DNA of 36,184 nucleotides from Acidimicrobiaceae bacterium. Its GTDB lineage: Bacteria > Actinomycetota > Acidimicrobiia > Acidimicrobiales > RAAP-2. Of this stretch, positions 24,282-32,740 are shown in pieces; position 1 is the stretch's first letter; every line of letters begins with the position of its first letter. The translations under genes and the position numbers were made by a program. The notes beneath the pieces were generated by a model. That model was not told the origin of the DNA. It worked only from the letters and a program-made list of their open reading frames with translations, and ran no database searches. The stretch spans positions 1-36,184 of the forward strand of contig DAHUZS010000093.1 of the NCBI GenBank assembly GCA_027315045.1, read 5' to 3'.

Positions 24282-25255
24282 GGCCATCGCGGCTCCTCGT
24301 CGCCGGTGCCGGGGCGGCCGGCGCCTACATGCTCGAGCGAGCCCTGGTCCGGCGGTGGCAGGTCGGCCCCGAGGCGCTCGGCGACGCCGGGCTCTCCATG
24401 CCGGCGGAGGTCGCCCACCACTTCGTGGCGACCCAGGACGGTGGGCGGATCCACGTGGTCGAGACGGGGGAGGGTCCGCCGGTCGTGCTCCTCCACGGCA
24501 TCACGCTCGGGGTCGGGGTCTGGGTGCGCCAGCTCCGGGCCCTGAGCGCCAGGCATCGGGTGATCGCACTCGACCAGCGGGGTCACGGCCAGTCGATCGC
24601 CGGTTCGGCCGGGTACGGCTTCGAGCGGCTGGCCGACGACCTGCTCGAGGTCCTGGAGGCCCGGGCGGTGAGCGGGGCGCTGGTCGTCGGGCACTCCATG
24701 GGCGGCATGGTGGTGCAAATCGCCGCGGTGCGCCGCCCGGCGCAGCTGGCCCGGCGGGCGGCCGGCATCGCGCTAGTGGCGACGGACCCCGGCCCGGTGG
24801 TCCCGGGCCCCCTCGGCCGACCGGTGGGCCTGGCGACCGCGAAGATGGCCGGCCGGGCGGCCCGTTTTGCCGAGCGCCGCGGCAAGTGGGTGTATCCGGG
24901 CTCCGATCTGGCCACCTGGGGGGCCCGGCTGTCGTTCGGGGCCCGTCCCCACCCGGCCGACGTCGAGCTGGTGCGGTCCACCTCGACCGCGGTCTCGCCC
25001 CAGGCCATGGCCGGGCTCCTGGCCGAGCTGGTCGACTTCGACTTGCGGATCGAGCTCGGACGCATCGACCTGCCCACGTTGGTCGTGGTGGGCACGAGGG
25101 ACCTCGTGACCCCGAGCTGGCGGTCCCGATTCCTGGCCAGCCGGATCCCGGGGGCCCGTCTCGAGGTGCTGGCCGGCTGTGGGCACCTGGTCATGCTGGA
25201 GCGGGCCGAGCTCCTCGACGGCCTCTTCGAGGGGTTCCTCGACCAGCTGGCCTGA
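24278..25255 (+). CDS. Alpha/beta hydrolase with N-terminal hydrophobic segment
   Basis: The 325-residue product has the alpha/beta-hydrolase triad: nucleophile S140 in [10 protein letters not shown], an acid in [11 protein letters not shown] (about 275) and a histidine in GCGHLVMLE (about 305); the oxyanion region is VLLHGITLG. Residues 5-19 ([15 protein letters not shown]) are hydrophobic and could be a membrane anchor or weak signal. The substrate is unknown. A hydrolase at this place, between alr and tsaE, recurs in actinobacteria, which suggests a conserved role. It starts with GTG overlapping the alr stop. Confidence 0.92.
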   Translation: MRPSRLLVAGAGAAGAYMLERALVRRWQVGPEALGDAGLSMPAEVAHHFVATQDGGRIHVVETGEGPPVVLLHGITLGVGVWVRQLRALSARHRVIALDQRGHGQSIAGSAGYGFERLADDLLEVLEARAVSGALVVGHSMGGMVVQIAAVRRPAQLARRAAGIALVATDPGPVVPGPLGRPVGLATAKMAGRAARFAERRGKWVYPGSDLATWGARLSFGARPHPADVELVRSTSTAVSPQAMAGLLAELVDFDLRIELGRIDLPTLVVVGTRDLVTPSWRSRFLASRIPGARLEVLAGCGHLVMLERAELLDGLFEGFLDQLA

Positions 25256-25290
25256 GCGCCGCTGCCAGCGGGCGCGTTTCGGCGCACAGG

Positions 25291-25296
25291 TACGAT
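25291..25296 (+). promoter_or_regulatory. Candidate -10 box for the glycosylase gene (possibly leaderless)
   Basis: TACGAT lies ten bases before the GTG at 25306, within the only gap (50 bases) between alr and pdxH. Transcription would begin at or just before the start codon, consistent with leaderless mRNA, which is common in actinobacteria. No clear -35 is visible. Confidence 0.35.
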
Positions 25297-25305
25297 CCGT
25301 CGTCA

Positions 25306-25926
25306 GTGTCGAGCCCCGGCGTCCGGTCGCCCGCGGCCTTCGAGGCCCTGCGGTCCGAGGCCCTCTCCTGCCTGCGTTGCCCGCTGGCCAGGAACCGGAC
25401 CCAGGTCGTCTTCGGCGTGGGCGACCCGGGGGCCGAGCTCATGTTCGTCGGGGAGGGCCCCGGGCGGGAGGAGGACCTGGCCGGGGAGCCGTTCGTCGGC
25501 CGCTCGGGCAAGCTGCTCGACCAGCTCATGCACGAGGAGCTGTCGTTCGACCGGAACCGGTGCTACATCGCCAACGTGGTCAAGTGCCGGCCCCCGCAGA
25601 ACCGGGACCCGGCCCCCGAGGAGATCGATGCCTGCCGTCCCTACCTGGAGGCCCAGATCGACCTCATCGATCCGAGCGTCGTGGTCACTCTGGGCAACTT
25701 CGCCGCCCGGCTGCTCCTCGACACCTCGGCCGGGATCAAGTCGCTCCGGGGCCGCGCCTACCCGTTCCGCCGGGGCCACCTGGTGCCGACCTACCATCCG
25801 GCCTTCGCCCTGCGTTCGGGGGGCCAGGTGGTGGCCGAGATGCGGGCCGACCTGGTCCGGGCCAAGCGGCTGCTGGCCGCGGCGGTCCCTCGGGGCCGGG
25901 CCCATCCCGAGCTCGGGCCGGCGTGA
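25306..25926 (+). CDS. Uracil-DNA glycosylase, family 4 (iron-sulfur)
   Basis: Family 4 glycosylases excise uracil from DNA. The 206-residue product has the [4Fe-4S] ligands C22, C25, C94 and C110 (CLRC, then [12 protein letters not shown]...DAC). Active-site motif 1 is [20 protein letters not shown] (residues 50-69) and motif 2 is [11 protein letters not shown]. The GTG at 25306 was chosen because it immediately precedes the conserved region and follows a -10-like TACGAT. It is intercalated between the hydrolase and tsaE and overlaps tsaE by four bases, so it is co-transcribed with the t6A genes. Confidence 0.95.
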   Translation: MSSPGVRSPAAFEALRSEALSCLRCPLARNRTQVVFGVGDPGAELMFVGEGPGREEDLAGEPFVGRSGKLLDQLMHEELSFDRNRCYIANVVKCRPPQNRDPAPEEIDACRPYLEAQIDLIDPSVVVTLGNFAARLLLDTSAGIKSLRGRAYPFRRGHLVPTYHPAFALRSGGQVVAEMRADLVRAKRLLAAAVPRGRAHPELGPA

Positions 25927-26462
25927 GCGGGCGTTGGGCGCTCAGCGCCCGGACCGACGACGCGGCGGCCACGCGCGCGTTCGCCGCCGCCCTGGCCCAG
26001 GTGGTCCGGGCGGGGGACCTGGTCCTCTTGGTCGGCGGGCTTGGCGCGGGCAAGACGGTGTTCGCCCAGGGATTCGGGGCGGCGCTCGGGGTCGAGGGCC
26101 CGGTGACCAGCCCCACCTTCACCCTGGTCCGCCAGTACCGTTGCCCCGCCGCTGGCGATGTCGAGCTCTTCGTCCACGCCGACCTGTACCGGCTCGACCA
26201 CCTGCGCGAGGTCGGTGATCTCGCCCTGCCCGAGCTTTTGGCCGAGGGGGCCGTGGCCTTGGTCGAGTGGGGGGACGCCGGCGCTCCGGTGCTCGGGGCG
26301 AGCGCGCTCGAGGTGGTCATCGCGCCGGGGGGTCCCGAGGGGCCCGACACCCGGACCATCACCGTTTCGGGCCGGGGTCCGCGCTGGGCGGGACGGCTGG
26401 GACAGGTGGCGGCGGCGCTCGAGGGTTTCGGCCCGTTCGAGCCGGAGTACACGGCGACGTGA
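25923..26462 (+). CDS. tsaE: tRNA t6A biosynthesis ATPase TsaE
   Basis: TsaE is the small ATPase that assists TsaB-TsaD in making N6-threonylcarbamoyladenosine at tRNA position 37. The 179-residue product has the P-loop GGLGAGKT (residues 38-45), TSPTFTLVRQY, HADLYRLD and LVEWGD, all typical. It starts with GTG overlapping the glycosylase stop and its stop overlaps the tsaB GTG. Confidence 0.94.
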   Translation: MSGRWALSARTDDAAATRAFAAALAQVVRAGDLVLLVGGLGAGKTVFAQGFGAALGVEGPVTSPTFTLVRQYRCPAAGDVELFVHADLYRLDHLREVGDLALPELLAEGAVALVEWGDAGAPVLGASALEVVIAPGGPEGPDTRTITVSGRGPRWAGRLGQVAAALEGFGPFEPEYTAT

Positions 26463-27181
26463 TCCTGCTCGGCATCGAATCGGCCACCGACCTGGTCGGC
26501 GCGGCGGTCTTCGACAAGGAGGGCGCGGTGAACGAGTGCAGCGCGCTCGGCCGACGCCGTCACGCCGAGACCTTGGCGCCGGCGGTGGCCCAGGTGCTCG
26601 CCCTGGGCGGCCTGGTCCCCGGCGACCTCGACGCCGTCGCCGTCGATCTGGGCCCGGGGCTGTTCACCGGGTTGCGGGTCGGGGTGGCCACCGCCAAGGG
26701 CCTGGCCCAGGGCCTCGGCATCGGCGTGATCGGGGCAACCAGCCTAGAGATCCTGGCCGCTCGCGCCCTCGACACCGGCTGGACCGACGACGTCGTCGCC
26801 GTCGTTGACGGACGCCGGGGCGAGGTCTTCGCCGCCCGGTTCCGCCGGAGCCCCGATCCCGGCGGGCTCGTCGAGCTGTCCCCGCCGGCTCGCCTCCGAC
26901 CGGAGGAGCTGCCCGGCCTGCTCACTTCGGAGGGGACCACGACGCTCGCGTGCGGCGACGGCGCCCTGCGCTACCGGGACTTGCTGGCCGGCATCGACGG
27001 GGTGGTCGTCGCCGGGTCCACCCTGGCCGCCCCGGCCCCGGGTTCGCTCGTCGCCCTGGCCGCCGCCCGACTCTCGGCCGGTGCCCCCACCCTCGCGCCG
27101 GGCTTGGTGGTCCCCTGCTACCTGCGCGAGGCCGACGCCCGGATCAACTGGCTCCGGCGGGAAGGCCCCGCGGATGCCTGA
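26459..27181 (+). CDS. tsaB: tRNA t6A biosynthesis protein TsaB
   Basis: TsaB is the non-catalytic ASKHA-fold partner of TsaD. The 240-residue product begins MILLGIESATDLVGAAV and has the conserved DLGPGLFTGLRVGVATAKGL (residues about 62-81), which marks the family. It lacks the TsaD metal-binding histidines. The C-terminal segment ends with VPCYLREADARINW, a common TsaB ending. It overlaps tsaE by four bases and rimI by eight. Confidence 0.95.
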   Translation: MILLGIESATDLVGAAVFDKEGAVNECSALGRRRHAETLAPAVAQVLALGGLVPGDLDAVAVDLGPGLFTGLRVGVATAKGLAQGLGIGVIGATSLEILAARALDTGWTDDVVAVVDGRRGEVFAARFRRSPDPGGLVELSPPARLRPEELPGLLTSEGTTTLACGDGALRYRDLLAGIDGVVVAGSTLAAPAPGSLVALAAARLSAGAPTLAPGLVVPCYLREADARINWLRREGPADA

Positions 27182-27716
27182 CGCCCCGACCGCCCTCGGT
27201 GGAGTGGTGCTGGCCGCGATGCACCGCCGGGATCTGAAGGCCGTCCTCGACATCGAGAAGCGGGTGTTCCCCGAACCCTGGAGCCACGCTGTCTTCGCCT
27301 CCGAGCTGGCCCTGCGCCACGGCCGGTCCTACAAGGTGGCGAAGCTCGGCCGGCGGGTGATCGGCTACCGCGGCGTCATGTTCAGCGGGGCAGAGGCCCA
27401 CGTCACCACGATCGCGGTGGCGCCCGAGTACCAGCGGCACGGGATCGCCACGGTGCTCCTGCTCGACGCGGTGTCCAGCTCGGTCGAGGCCGGCGCGCAG
27501 CAACTGTCCCTCGAGGTGGCCTTCTCCAACCGCGGCGCCCAGACGCTCTACCAGAGCTTCGGCTTCGCCCCGGTCGGGGTGCGCAAGGGCTACTACCAGA
27601 TGACCGGCGAGGATGCCTACGTGATGTTTGCCTACGAGATCGACTCCCCGGCCTACGCCGCTCGGCTGGCCGGGATCGAGAACGGGGTCCGGACCCGGCC
27701 GGCGTTGGCCCGGTGA
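27174..27716 (+). CDS. rimI: Ribosomal-protein-alanine N-acetyltransferase, RimI type
   Basis: RimI is a GNAT enzyme; the E. coli protein acetylates the N-terminus of S18. The 180-residue product has the RimI-type substrate-side motif VFPEPWSHAVFASEL (residues about 24-38) and the acetyl-CoA motif VAPEYQRHGIATVLL (about 81-95), then SLEVAFSNRGAQTLYQSFGF. A tail of about 25 residues follows the GNAT fold. The ATG at 27174 lies inside the end of tsaB; the tsaB-rimI-tsaD order is conserved in actinobacteria. Confidence 0.93.
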   Translation: MPDAPTALGGVVLAAMHRRDLKAVLDIEKRVFPEPWSHAVFASELALRHGRSYKVAKLGRRVIGYRGVMFSGAEAHVTTIAVAPEYQRHGIATVLLLDAVSSSVEAGAQQLSLEVAFSNRGAQTLYQSFGFAPVGVRKGYYQMTGEDAYVMFAYEIDSPAYAARLAGIENGVRTRPALAR

Positions 27717-28744
27717 GCGACCAGGCCCCGCTCGTCCTCGGCATCGAGACCTCGTGTGACGAGACCGCGGCCGCCGTGGTGGCCCCCGGGCGAGACGTCC
27801 TCTCCTCGGTGGTCGCGAGCCAGGCGGACGTGCACGCCCGGTTCGGCGGGGTCGTGCCGGAGCTGGCGGGCCGGGCCCACCTCGAACTGCTCGTCCCGGT
27901 GATCGCCGAGGCCCTGGAGCGGGCCGGGGCGGACGGGCACCCGCCGGTCGCTGCCGTCGCCGTTACCTCGGGCCCGGGGCTCATGGGGTCGCTCCTGGTC
28001 GGCCTGTCCCACGCCAAGGCGCTTTCCATGGCCTGGGCGGTGCCCTTCGTCGGGGTCAACCACCTGGAGGGCCATCTTTTCGCCTCGCTCCTCGATCATC
28101 CCGACCTGGAGTGGCCGCTCGTCGTCCTCCTGGTCTCGGGCGGCCACACCATGCTGGTCCTCGTCGAGGGGCTTGGTCGGTACCGGCTACTCGGCCAGAC
28201 CCTGGACGACGCGGCCGGGGAGGCGTTCGACAAGGTGGCCCGGTTCCTCGGGCTCGGCTACCCCGGGGGGCCGGCCGTGGACCGGGTGGCGGCCGGTGGC
28301 GACCCGACGGCCTTCGCCTTCCCCCGGGCCATGGCCGCCCAGGGGTACGACTTCTCGTTCTCGGGGCTAAAGACCGCCGTCGTCCGGGCGGTGGAGCGGG
28401 AGCCCTTGGCGTCGACCCCCGACGTGGCCGCGTCCTTCCAGGAGGCGGTCGTCGACGTGCTGGTGGCCAAGGCCCGCCGGGCAGTGGCGGCGACCGGGTC
28501 CAGGGGGCTCTGCCTGGCCGGTGGGGTCGCGGCCAACTCGCTCCTGCGGGCCCGGGTCGAGGCGGCCTGCGCCGAGGACGGGGTGGCGGCGCTCGTGCCC
28601 TCCCGGGCCATGTGCACCGACAACGCGGCGATGATCGCCGCTGCCGGCCAGTGGCGCCTGGCCCACGGCGGGCCGAGCCCGCTCGACCTCGGCGCCGACC
28701 CCAACCTGGGCCTCGCGCTTAGCCAGGCGACGGTGAAGCAGTGA
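27713..28744 (+). CDS. tsaD: tRNA N6-adenosine threonylcarbamoyltransferase TsaD
   Basis: TsaD transfers the threonylcarbamoyl group to A37 of ANN-decoding tRNAs. The 343-residue product has the ASKHA start VLGIETSCDETAAAVV, the metal-binding HxxxH in NHLEGH (H117, H121), VLLVSGGHTMLV (about 140-151), and GLCLAGGVAANSLLR with the late DNAAMIA motif. It overlaps rimI and pdxH by four bases each (GTGA). The TsaC/Sua5 enzyme that makes the substrate is not in this window. Confidence 0.97.
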   Translation: MSDQAPLVLGIETSCDETAAAVVAPGRDVLSSVVASQADVHARFGGVVPELAGRAHLELLVPVIAEALERAGADGHPPVAAVAVTSGPGLMGSLLVGLSHAKALSMAWAVPFVGVNHLEGHLFASLLDHPDLEWPLVVLLVSGGHTMLVLVEGLGRYRLLGQTLDDAAGEAFDKVARFLGLGYPGGPAVDRVAAGGDPTAFAFPRAMAAQGYDFSFSGLKTAVVRAVEREPLASTPDVAASFQEAVVDVLVAKARRAVAATGSRGLCLAGGVAANSLLRARVEAACAEDGVAALVPSRAMCTDNAAMIAAAGQWRLAHGGPSPLDLGADPNLGLALSQATVKQ

Positions 28745-29355
28745 GCGAGGTCGCCGGCTGGAGGCTCGCCGAGGGGGACCTCGCCTCGGACCCGATCGCC
28801 CAGTTCCAGGCGTGGTTCGACGAGGCGAGGTCGCTCGTCCGGCTGCCCGAGGCCGTCGCCCTGGCCACGGCGGACCGGGCGGGGGTGCCCTCGGTTCGCA
28901 TGGTCCTGCTCAAGGGGTGGGACGAGCGGGGCTTCGTCTTCTACACCGACGGCACCAGCCGCAAGGGGGCGGAGCTCTCAGCCAACCCCCATGCCGCCCT
29001 GGTCGTCTACTGGGACCCGCTCGGCCGCCAGGTCCGGGTCGAGGGTGGTGTCGTCCCGGTGAGCGACGAGGAGTCCGACCGCTTCTTTGCCGGCCGGCCG
29101 CGGGGGAGCCAACTGGCCGCCCGGGCCTCGCACCAGAGCGCCGAGCTCGCCGACCGGGCCGAGCTTGACGCCGCGGTGGCGGCCGAGGCGGCCGAGCACG
29201 AGGGTGCCGACGTGCCCCGGCCCCCCGGGTGGGGCGGGTTCCGGGTGGTCCCGCACCTCGTCGAGTTCTGGCAGCACCGCGAGGACCGCCTGCACGACCG
29301 GCTCTGCTTCCGGCGCCGGGGATCGGGCTGGGAGGTGGTCCGGCTGTCGCCCTAG
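28741..29355 (+). CDS. pdxH: Pyridoxamine 5'-phosphate oxidase
   Basis: PdxH oxidises pyridoxine or pyridoxamine 5'-phosphate to PLP using FMN. The 204-residue product has DPIAQFQAWFDEA, PSVRMVLLKGWDERGFVFYT (FMN/PLP-binding region), SRKGAELSANP, and the C-terminal WGGFRVVPHLVEFWQHREDR with RLHDRLCFRR, the PdxH signature. Length is near the family norm. It starts with GTG overlapping tsaD and ends the overlapping gene chain that begins at the glycosylase. Confidence 0.96.
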   Translation: MSEVAGWRLAEGDLASDPIAQFQAWFDEARSLVRLPEAVALATADRAGVPSVRMVLLKGWDERGFVFYTDGTSRKGAELSANPHAALVVYWDPLGRQVRVEGGVVPVSDEESDRFFAGRPRGSQLAARASHQSAELADRAELDAAVAAEAAEHEGADVPRPPGWGGFRVVPHLVEFWQHREDRLHDRLCFRRRGSGWEVVRLSP

Positions 29356-29432
29356 CAGGGTCCACCCGGCGCCCGAGACACCCGATCGTGCCTGCGTTGC
29401 CGTAGTGTCGGAGCGCAGAGCAGGAGGCGGAC

Positions 29433-30077
29433 GTGGCAGACGAGAACCCCAAGGAGCCGGGCTCCTCCGGGCTGCCCCGCTACCCCGGTACCGCGCCCTC
29501 CTACCCGGGCGGCTCCGAGCACCCGGCCGACGACTGGTACACGCCGCCGCCGACCCCCGGTGGCTACTATCCGCCGGGCTCCACCCCACCGCCGCGCGCC
29601 GGGTGGCGTCGGCCCTTCCCCGGCGGCCCAGCCGGGGCCGCACCCCCCTACGCCGGGTACTGGTACCGGGTGGCCGGGGCCATCATCGACGCCGTGATCG
29701 TGTTCATCGTGTCCCTCGTCTACCTGGTCCCAGCGCACGCCTTCACCCTGCACCGGGGGACGGCGAACGGCCATGCCCTCGTCATCGCGAACGGCAGTGC
29801 GCTCCTCGTCCTGGCCCTCGGCGCGCTCTACGCCGCGTTCCTCATCGGGCTCCGGGGCCAGACGCTCGGGATGATGGCCATGCGGATCAAGGCGATCGAT
29901 CGGACGACCGGCGAGCTGATCGGGTTCCCGCGGGCGCTCGGGCGGGACCTGCTCGAGCGGCTCTTCGGCGTGCTGTTCTTCATCCCTCTCGTCATCGACC
30001 TGCTCTTCCCGGCCTGGGACCCCCAGCACCAGACTCTGCACGACAAGGCGGTCAACTCCATCGTCGTCCGGGTCTGA
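29433..30077 (+). CDS. RDD family membrane protein with Pro-rich N-terminus
   Basis: Residues 1-70 are cytosolic-looking and rich in Pro, Gly and Tyr (YTPPPTPGGYYPPGSTPPP). The RDD domain follows: AGYWYRVAGAIIDAVIVFIV (the 'R..D' motif helix), a second hydrophobic segment near 125-145 and a third near 190-205, with the GLRGQTLGMMAMRIKAIDR loop and TLHDKAVNSIVVRV ending. The 214-residue length and layout are common in actinobacteria. Function of RDD proteins is not well defined. GCAGGAGG precedes the GTG at 29433. TAGTGT at 29403-29408 could be a -10 box. Confidence 0.9.
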   Translation: MADENPKEPGSSGLPRYPGTAPSYPGGSEHPADDWYTPPPTPGGYYPPGSTPPPRAGWRRPFPGGPAGAAPPYAGYWYRVAGAIIDAVIVFIVSLVYLVPAHAFTLHRGTANGHALVIANGSALLVLALGALYAAFLIGLRGQTLGMMAMRIKAIDRTTGELIGFPRALGRDLLERLFGVLFFIPLVIDLLFPAWDPQHQTLHDKAVNSIVVRV

Positions 30078-30089
30078 ACGGTCGCGGCC

Positions 30090-30112
30090 GCCGCCGCCTC
30101 TGAGGCGCCGGC
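30090..30112. terminator. GC-rich hairpin between convergent genes, possible bidirectional terminator
   Basis: GCCGCCGCCTC (30090-30100) and GAGGCGCCGGC (30102-30112) are complementary at 10 of 11 positions; with a realistic five-base loop the stem is about nine pairs. It lies 13 bases after the RDD stop and 13 bases from the end of the opposing permease gene. There is no U-tract on either strand. Confidence 0.5.
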
Positions 30113-30124
30113 GAGCCCCGACCC

Positions 30125-30910
30125 TCAGCCCCTGCGGCCCACCACCCAGCCGACCGCCACCCAGGCCGCGACGGTCCAGGCGCCGAGCACCGCGTAGGCC
30201 CGGCCGACGCCGGCGACCAACCCGGGGTCGAGCCCCGAGCGGACGATTTCGGCCATCGGGTACAGGGGCAGGACCTGCTGGGCGTGGACCAGCCAGGCCG
30301 GGTACTGGCTGGCGGGGAAGGCGATCGGGGTGAAGAGGATGACGAAGAAGATCAGCGCGTTGGCCGCCACGTTGACCCCGACCGGGCTCGCGATGAGGTG
30401 GGCCAACCCGTAGCCGAGCGACGCGGTCATCACCGAGACGAGCAGCACCGCCGGCACGATGGCCAACGAGGGGGAGAGCGCCACGTGGTAGCGCCAGGCG
30501 CTGAGTAAGAGCGTGACCACCGCGCCCGGCACGGCCATGCCCGCGAACAAGGTGAGCAGGGAGGCCACCGCGGCCGAGCGGGGCACCGGCAGGGACCAGG
30601 TGAAGTCGTAGCTGCCCGAGACCCGCTGCTGGCTGACCTGGCCAGGGAGGAACACCAGCCCGACCGGGACGAGCGCGAGGGTCGGGGCGCCGGTCACGAC
30701 GTAGGCAGCGATGTGTGGCGTGAGGTGCCCGAGGAGGAACCCGTAGGTCATGGCCAGCCCGGCTCCCATCAGGGTCTGGAAGAACGCCGTTTCGAACAGC
30801 ATGAGCCGAAGCGAGGTGAAGTCGTAGACGATGAGGGCCCGGTAGGTGCGCAACCAGTTCCCGGGCCCGCGACGCAGCGCCGGCGCCACCGTGACGACCG
30901 AGGCGGCCAC
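30125..30910 (-). CDS. ABC-2 type transporter permease (second subunit)
   Basis: The 261-residue product has about six hydrophobic segments, including AVVTLLLSAW, ALIFFVILFTPIAFP and a C-terminal AWTVAAWVAVGWVVG. It is a paralogue of the upstream permease: shared blocks include VTGxPxxxLVxVGxVxLP, SxxYDxxxSLPVxR, LALSP and PMAEIxRxGL. The GTG at 30910 starts two bases after the stop of the first permease. Together they would form a heterodimeric membrane unit for the ATPase encoded first in the operon. Substrate is unknown. Confidence 0.88.
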   Translation of the reverse strand: MAASVVTVAPALRRGPGNWLRTYRALIVYDFTSLRLMLFETAFFQTLMGAGLAMTYGFLLGHLTPHIAAYVVTGAPTLALVPVGLVFLPGQVSQQRVSGSYDFTWSLPVPRSAAVASLLTLFAGMAVPGAVVTLLLSAWRYHVALSPSLAIVPAVLLVSVMTASLGYGLAHLIASPVGVNVAANALIFFVILFTPIAFPASQYPAWLVHAQQVLPLYPMAEIVRSGLDPGLVAGVGRAYAVLGAWTVAAWVAVGWVVGRRG

Positions 30911-30912
30911 CG

Positions 30913-31704
30913 CTACCGCCGCCGGCCCATGGTCCAGGTGAGCACGACCAGTGAGCCGACCAGCCACAGGGCGACCACGAGGATCGCCCGGGCGAGGTCG
31001 GTCACCATGCCCGTGGTCAGGCCGGCCCGGGTGATCTCGGCCATCGATTCGAAGGGCGCCACGGTGTTCAGGTCGGCCAGCCAGCCCGGCAGGTGGGCGG
31101 CCGGGAACATGATCGGGCAGAACCCGAAGATGGCGAAGATCAGAAGCTGGCTGATGCTCTGGGTCAGCGTCGGCCGGTCGACGCCGTGTCCGACGGCGAG
31201 GCCGAGCATCGTCCCGGCCAGCGACACGAAGAAGAGCGCCGGGACGATCTCGGGGCTGAGCGCGAGGTGGAGGTGGTAGTGGACGACCCCGACCGCGAGG
31301 GTGATGATGACCGCCGGGAGCCCGATGGCGAGGTTGACGATGCAGGTGGAAGCCACCCGAATCACCCGACGCACCGGGAGCGAGACCACGTAGTCGTAGG
31401 TGTGCGAGAGCTTCTGGGAGGCGACCTTTTGGGGGAGGGCGACCACTCCGACCACGATCAGGTTGATCACCGGAATGCCGGTGACGATGAAGAGGGCGGC
31501 GCGCTCGGGGATGTGTCGGAAGAAGAGTCCGAACCCGAGCACCGTCCCGATGCCCGAGAGGAGCTGGATGAGCATCAGCATCGGGAGCTGGAGCCGGAGG
31601 TCGGCGAGATCCCAGGCCAACATGGCCCGGAAGGAGGGCAGCCACCCGAGTGGCGCGGCCGCCGGCGACTCCGAGGCGCCGGCAAGGCTCCGGCCCCCGA
31701 TCAC
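30913..31704 (-). CDS. ABC-2 type transporter permease (first subunit)
   Basis: The 263-residue product has a polar N-terminus of about 30 residues and then six hydrophobic segments, such as MLMLIQLLSGIGTVLGFGLF and ILVVALWLVGSLVVLTWTMG. The loop LSHTYDYVVSLPVRRVIRVA and the FCPIMFPAAHLPGWL block match ABC-2 export permeases and recur in the next gene. It begins with GTG overlapping the ATPase stop (GTGA), so translation is coupled. It likely exports a drug, lipid or other hydrophobic compound, but nothing in the sequence fixes the substrate. Confidence 0.88.
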   Translation of the reverse strand: MIGGRSLAGASESPAAAPLGWLPSFRAMLAWDLADLRLQLPMLMLIQLLSGIGTVLGFGLFFRHIPERAALFIVTGIPVINLIVVGVVALPQKVASQKLSHTYDYVVSLPVRRVIRVASTCIVNLAIGLPAVIITLAVGVVHYHLHLALSPEIVPALFFVSLAGTMLGLAVGHGVDRPTLTQSISQLLIFAIFGFCPIMFPAAHLPGWLADLNTVAPFESMAEITRAGLTTGMVTDLARAILVVALWLVGSLVVLTWTMGRRR

Positions 31705-32705
31705 CCCGCCCCCCGCTCGTCATCGGTGAAGCTGGCCGAGACCTCGCCGGTGAGGCGGATGTAGGCGTCCTCGAGGGAGGTGGCTCCGAGCGCGTACTCT
31801 TCGGCCACGCCCGCCGCCACGAGCTCTTGGGCCCAGCGGATCCCGCCGGTGGCGTCGGCCTCGGAGATCGTCGTGAGCAGGTTATGGCCGACCAGGGCCT
31901 CCGAGAGGACGAACCGGGGAAGTTCGGGGCGCGCCGCGCCGGGGGCCAGCATCACCTGGAGCCGCAGCCGGCCGCGGTCGGCGGCCTTGAGGGCCGAGGG
32001 CGTGCCCTCGGCGATCACGCTGCCGCCGTCGATGAGCGCCACTCGGTCGACCGACTTCTCGGCCTCCAGCACGTTGTGGGTGACCAGCAGCACCGCGGCC
32101 CCCGACTCCCCGAGCCGCCGAATCTCCTGCCACAGGAGCCGGCGCCGGTGGGGGTCGACGTCGTTGGTCGGCTCGTCGAGGATCACCACCCGCCCCGGCC
32201 ACACGGACACCATGGCGAAACCGATCAGCCGCTTCACCCCGCCCGAGAGTCGGACCCCGAGGGTCCGGCGCCACTCGCCGAGATCCAACGCCTCGATCAT
32301 GCGGTCCGCCCGCTCCCGGACCGTCGCCTTGTCACCGCCCCGGATGGCCCCGGTGAGACGGATCGCCTCGACCGCCCGGAACGAGTCGATCGGGAGCTGG
32401 ACCTGAGGCAGATACGAGCAGAGTTGCCGGGCGGTCGCCGGCTCCGCCACCAGGTCGTGGGGACCGAGGGTGATGCGGCCGGCGGTCGGCTTGAGCAGGC
32501 CGACCAGCTGCTTGACGAGGGTCGACTTCCCCGCCCCGTTGGGCCCGAGGAGGCCGAAGACCTCGCCCGGCTCGATGGCCAGGCTGATCCGGTCGTTGGC
32601 CACCACCTTGGCGTCGTAGGCCTTGGTCACGCCCTCGATGCGCAGGGTCCAGGGCGGCCGGGCGTCCCTCGGCCCGACCTCGATGCTCGATCGCTCCGGG
32701 GGCAC
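31701..32705 (-). CDS. ABC transporter ATP-binding protein
   Basis: The 334-residue product has Walker A GPNGAGKS (residues 54-61), the Q-loop near PQVQLP, the signature LSGGVKR (153-159), Walker B VVILDEPT (173-180) and the switch histidine in LLVTHN (H210). An additional domain of about 90 residues follows the nucleotide-binding domain, as in drug-export DrrA-like ATPases. The GTG at 32705 was chosen because the conserved sequence begins shortly after it and a strong promoter ends six bases before it. The longer open frame to 33110 runs through the divergent regulator gene and is not credible. Confidence 0.93.
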   Translation of the reverse strand: MPPERSSIEVGPRDARPPWTLRIEGVTKAYDAKVVANDRISLAIEPGEVFGLLGPNGAGKSTLVKQLVGLLKPTAGRITLGPHDLVAEPATARQLCSYLPQVQLPIDSFRAVEAIRLTGAIRGGDKATVRERADRMIEALDLGEWRRTLGVRLSGGVKRLIGFAMVSVWPGRVVILDEPTNDVDPHRRRLLWQEIRRLGESGAAVLLVTHNVLEAEKSVDRVALIDGGSVIAEGTPSALKAADRGRLRLQVMLAPGAARPELPRFVLSEALVGHNLLTTISEADATGGIRWAQELVAAGVAEEYALGATSLEDAYIRLTGEVSASFTDDERGAG

Positions 32706-32711
32706 AGGTGG

Positions 32712-32740
32712 AATATAGTAGGAGTATGAAAGGGGAACAA
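32712..32740 (-). promoter_or_regulatory. Promoter of the ABC exporter operon, probably leaderless
   Basis: On the minus strand TTGTTC (32740-32735), a 17-base spacer and TATATT (32717-32712) make a strong vegetative promoter. The ATPase GTG begins six bases after the -10 box, so transcription would start at or next to the first base of the start codon. There is no ribosome binding site, which agrees with leaderless translation. Confidence 0.7.
32714..32719 (+). promoter_or_regulatory. Overlapping -10 box for the divergent regulator gene
   Basis: TATAGT on the + strand shares four bases (32714-32717) with the minus-strand TATATT. It is 76 bases upstream of the regulator ATG. No good -35 is visible on this strand. 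If real, the two promoters cannot both be occupied by RNA polymerase at once. Confidence 0.45.

Noticed and set aside
30125-31723. One fused 532-residue permease
   Set aside because: The upstream half of that frame is Arg/Pro-rich shadow; the real first permease is in another frame with clear membrane segments and stops two bases before the second one.
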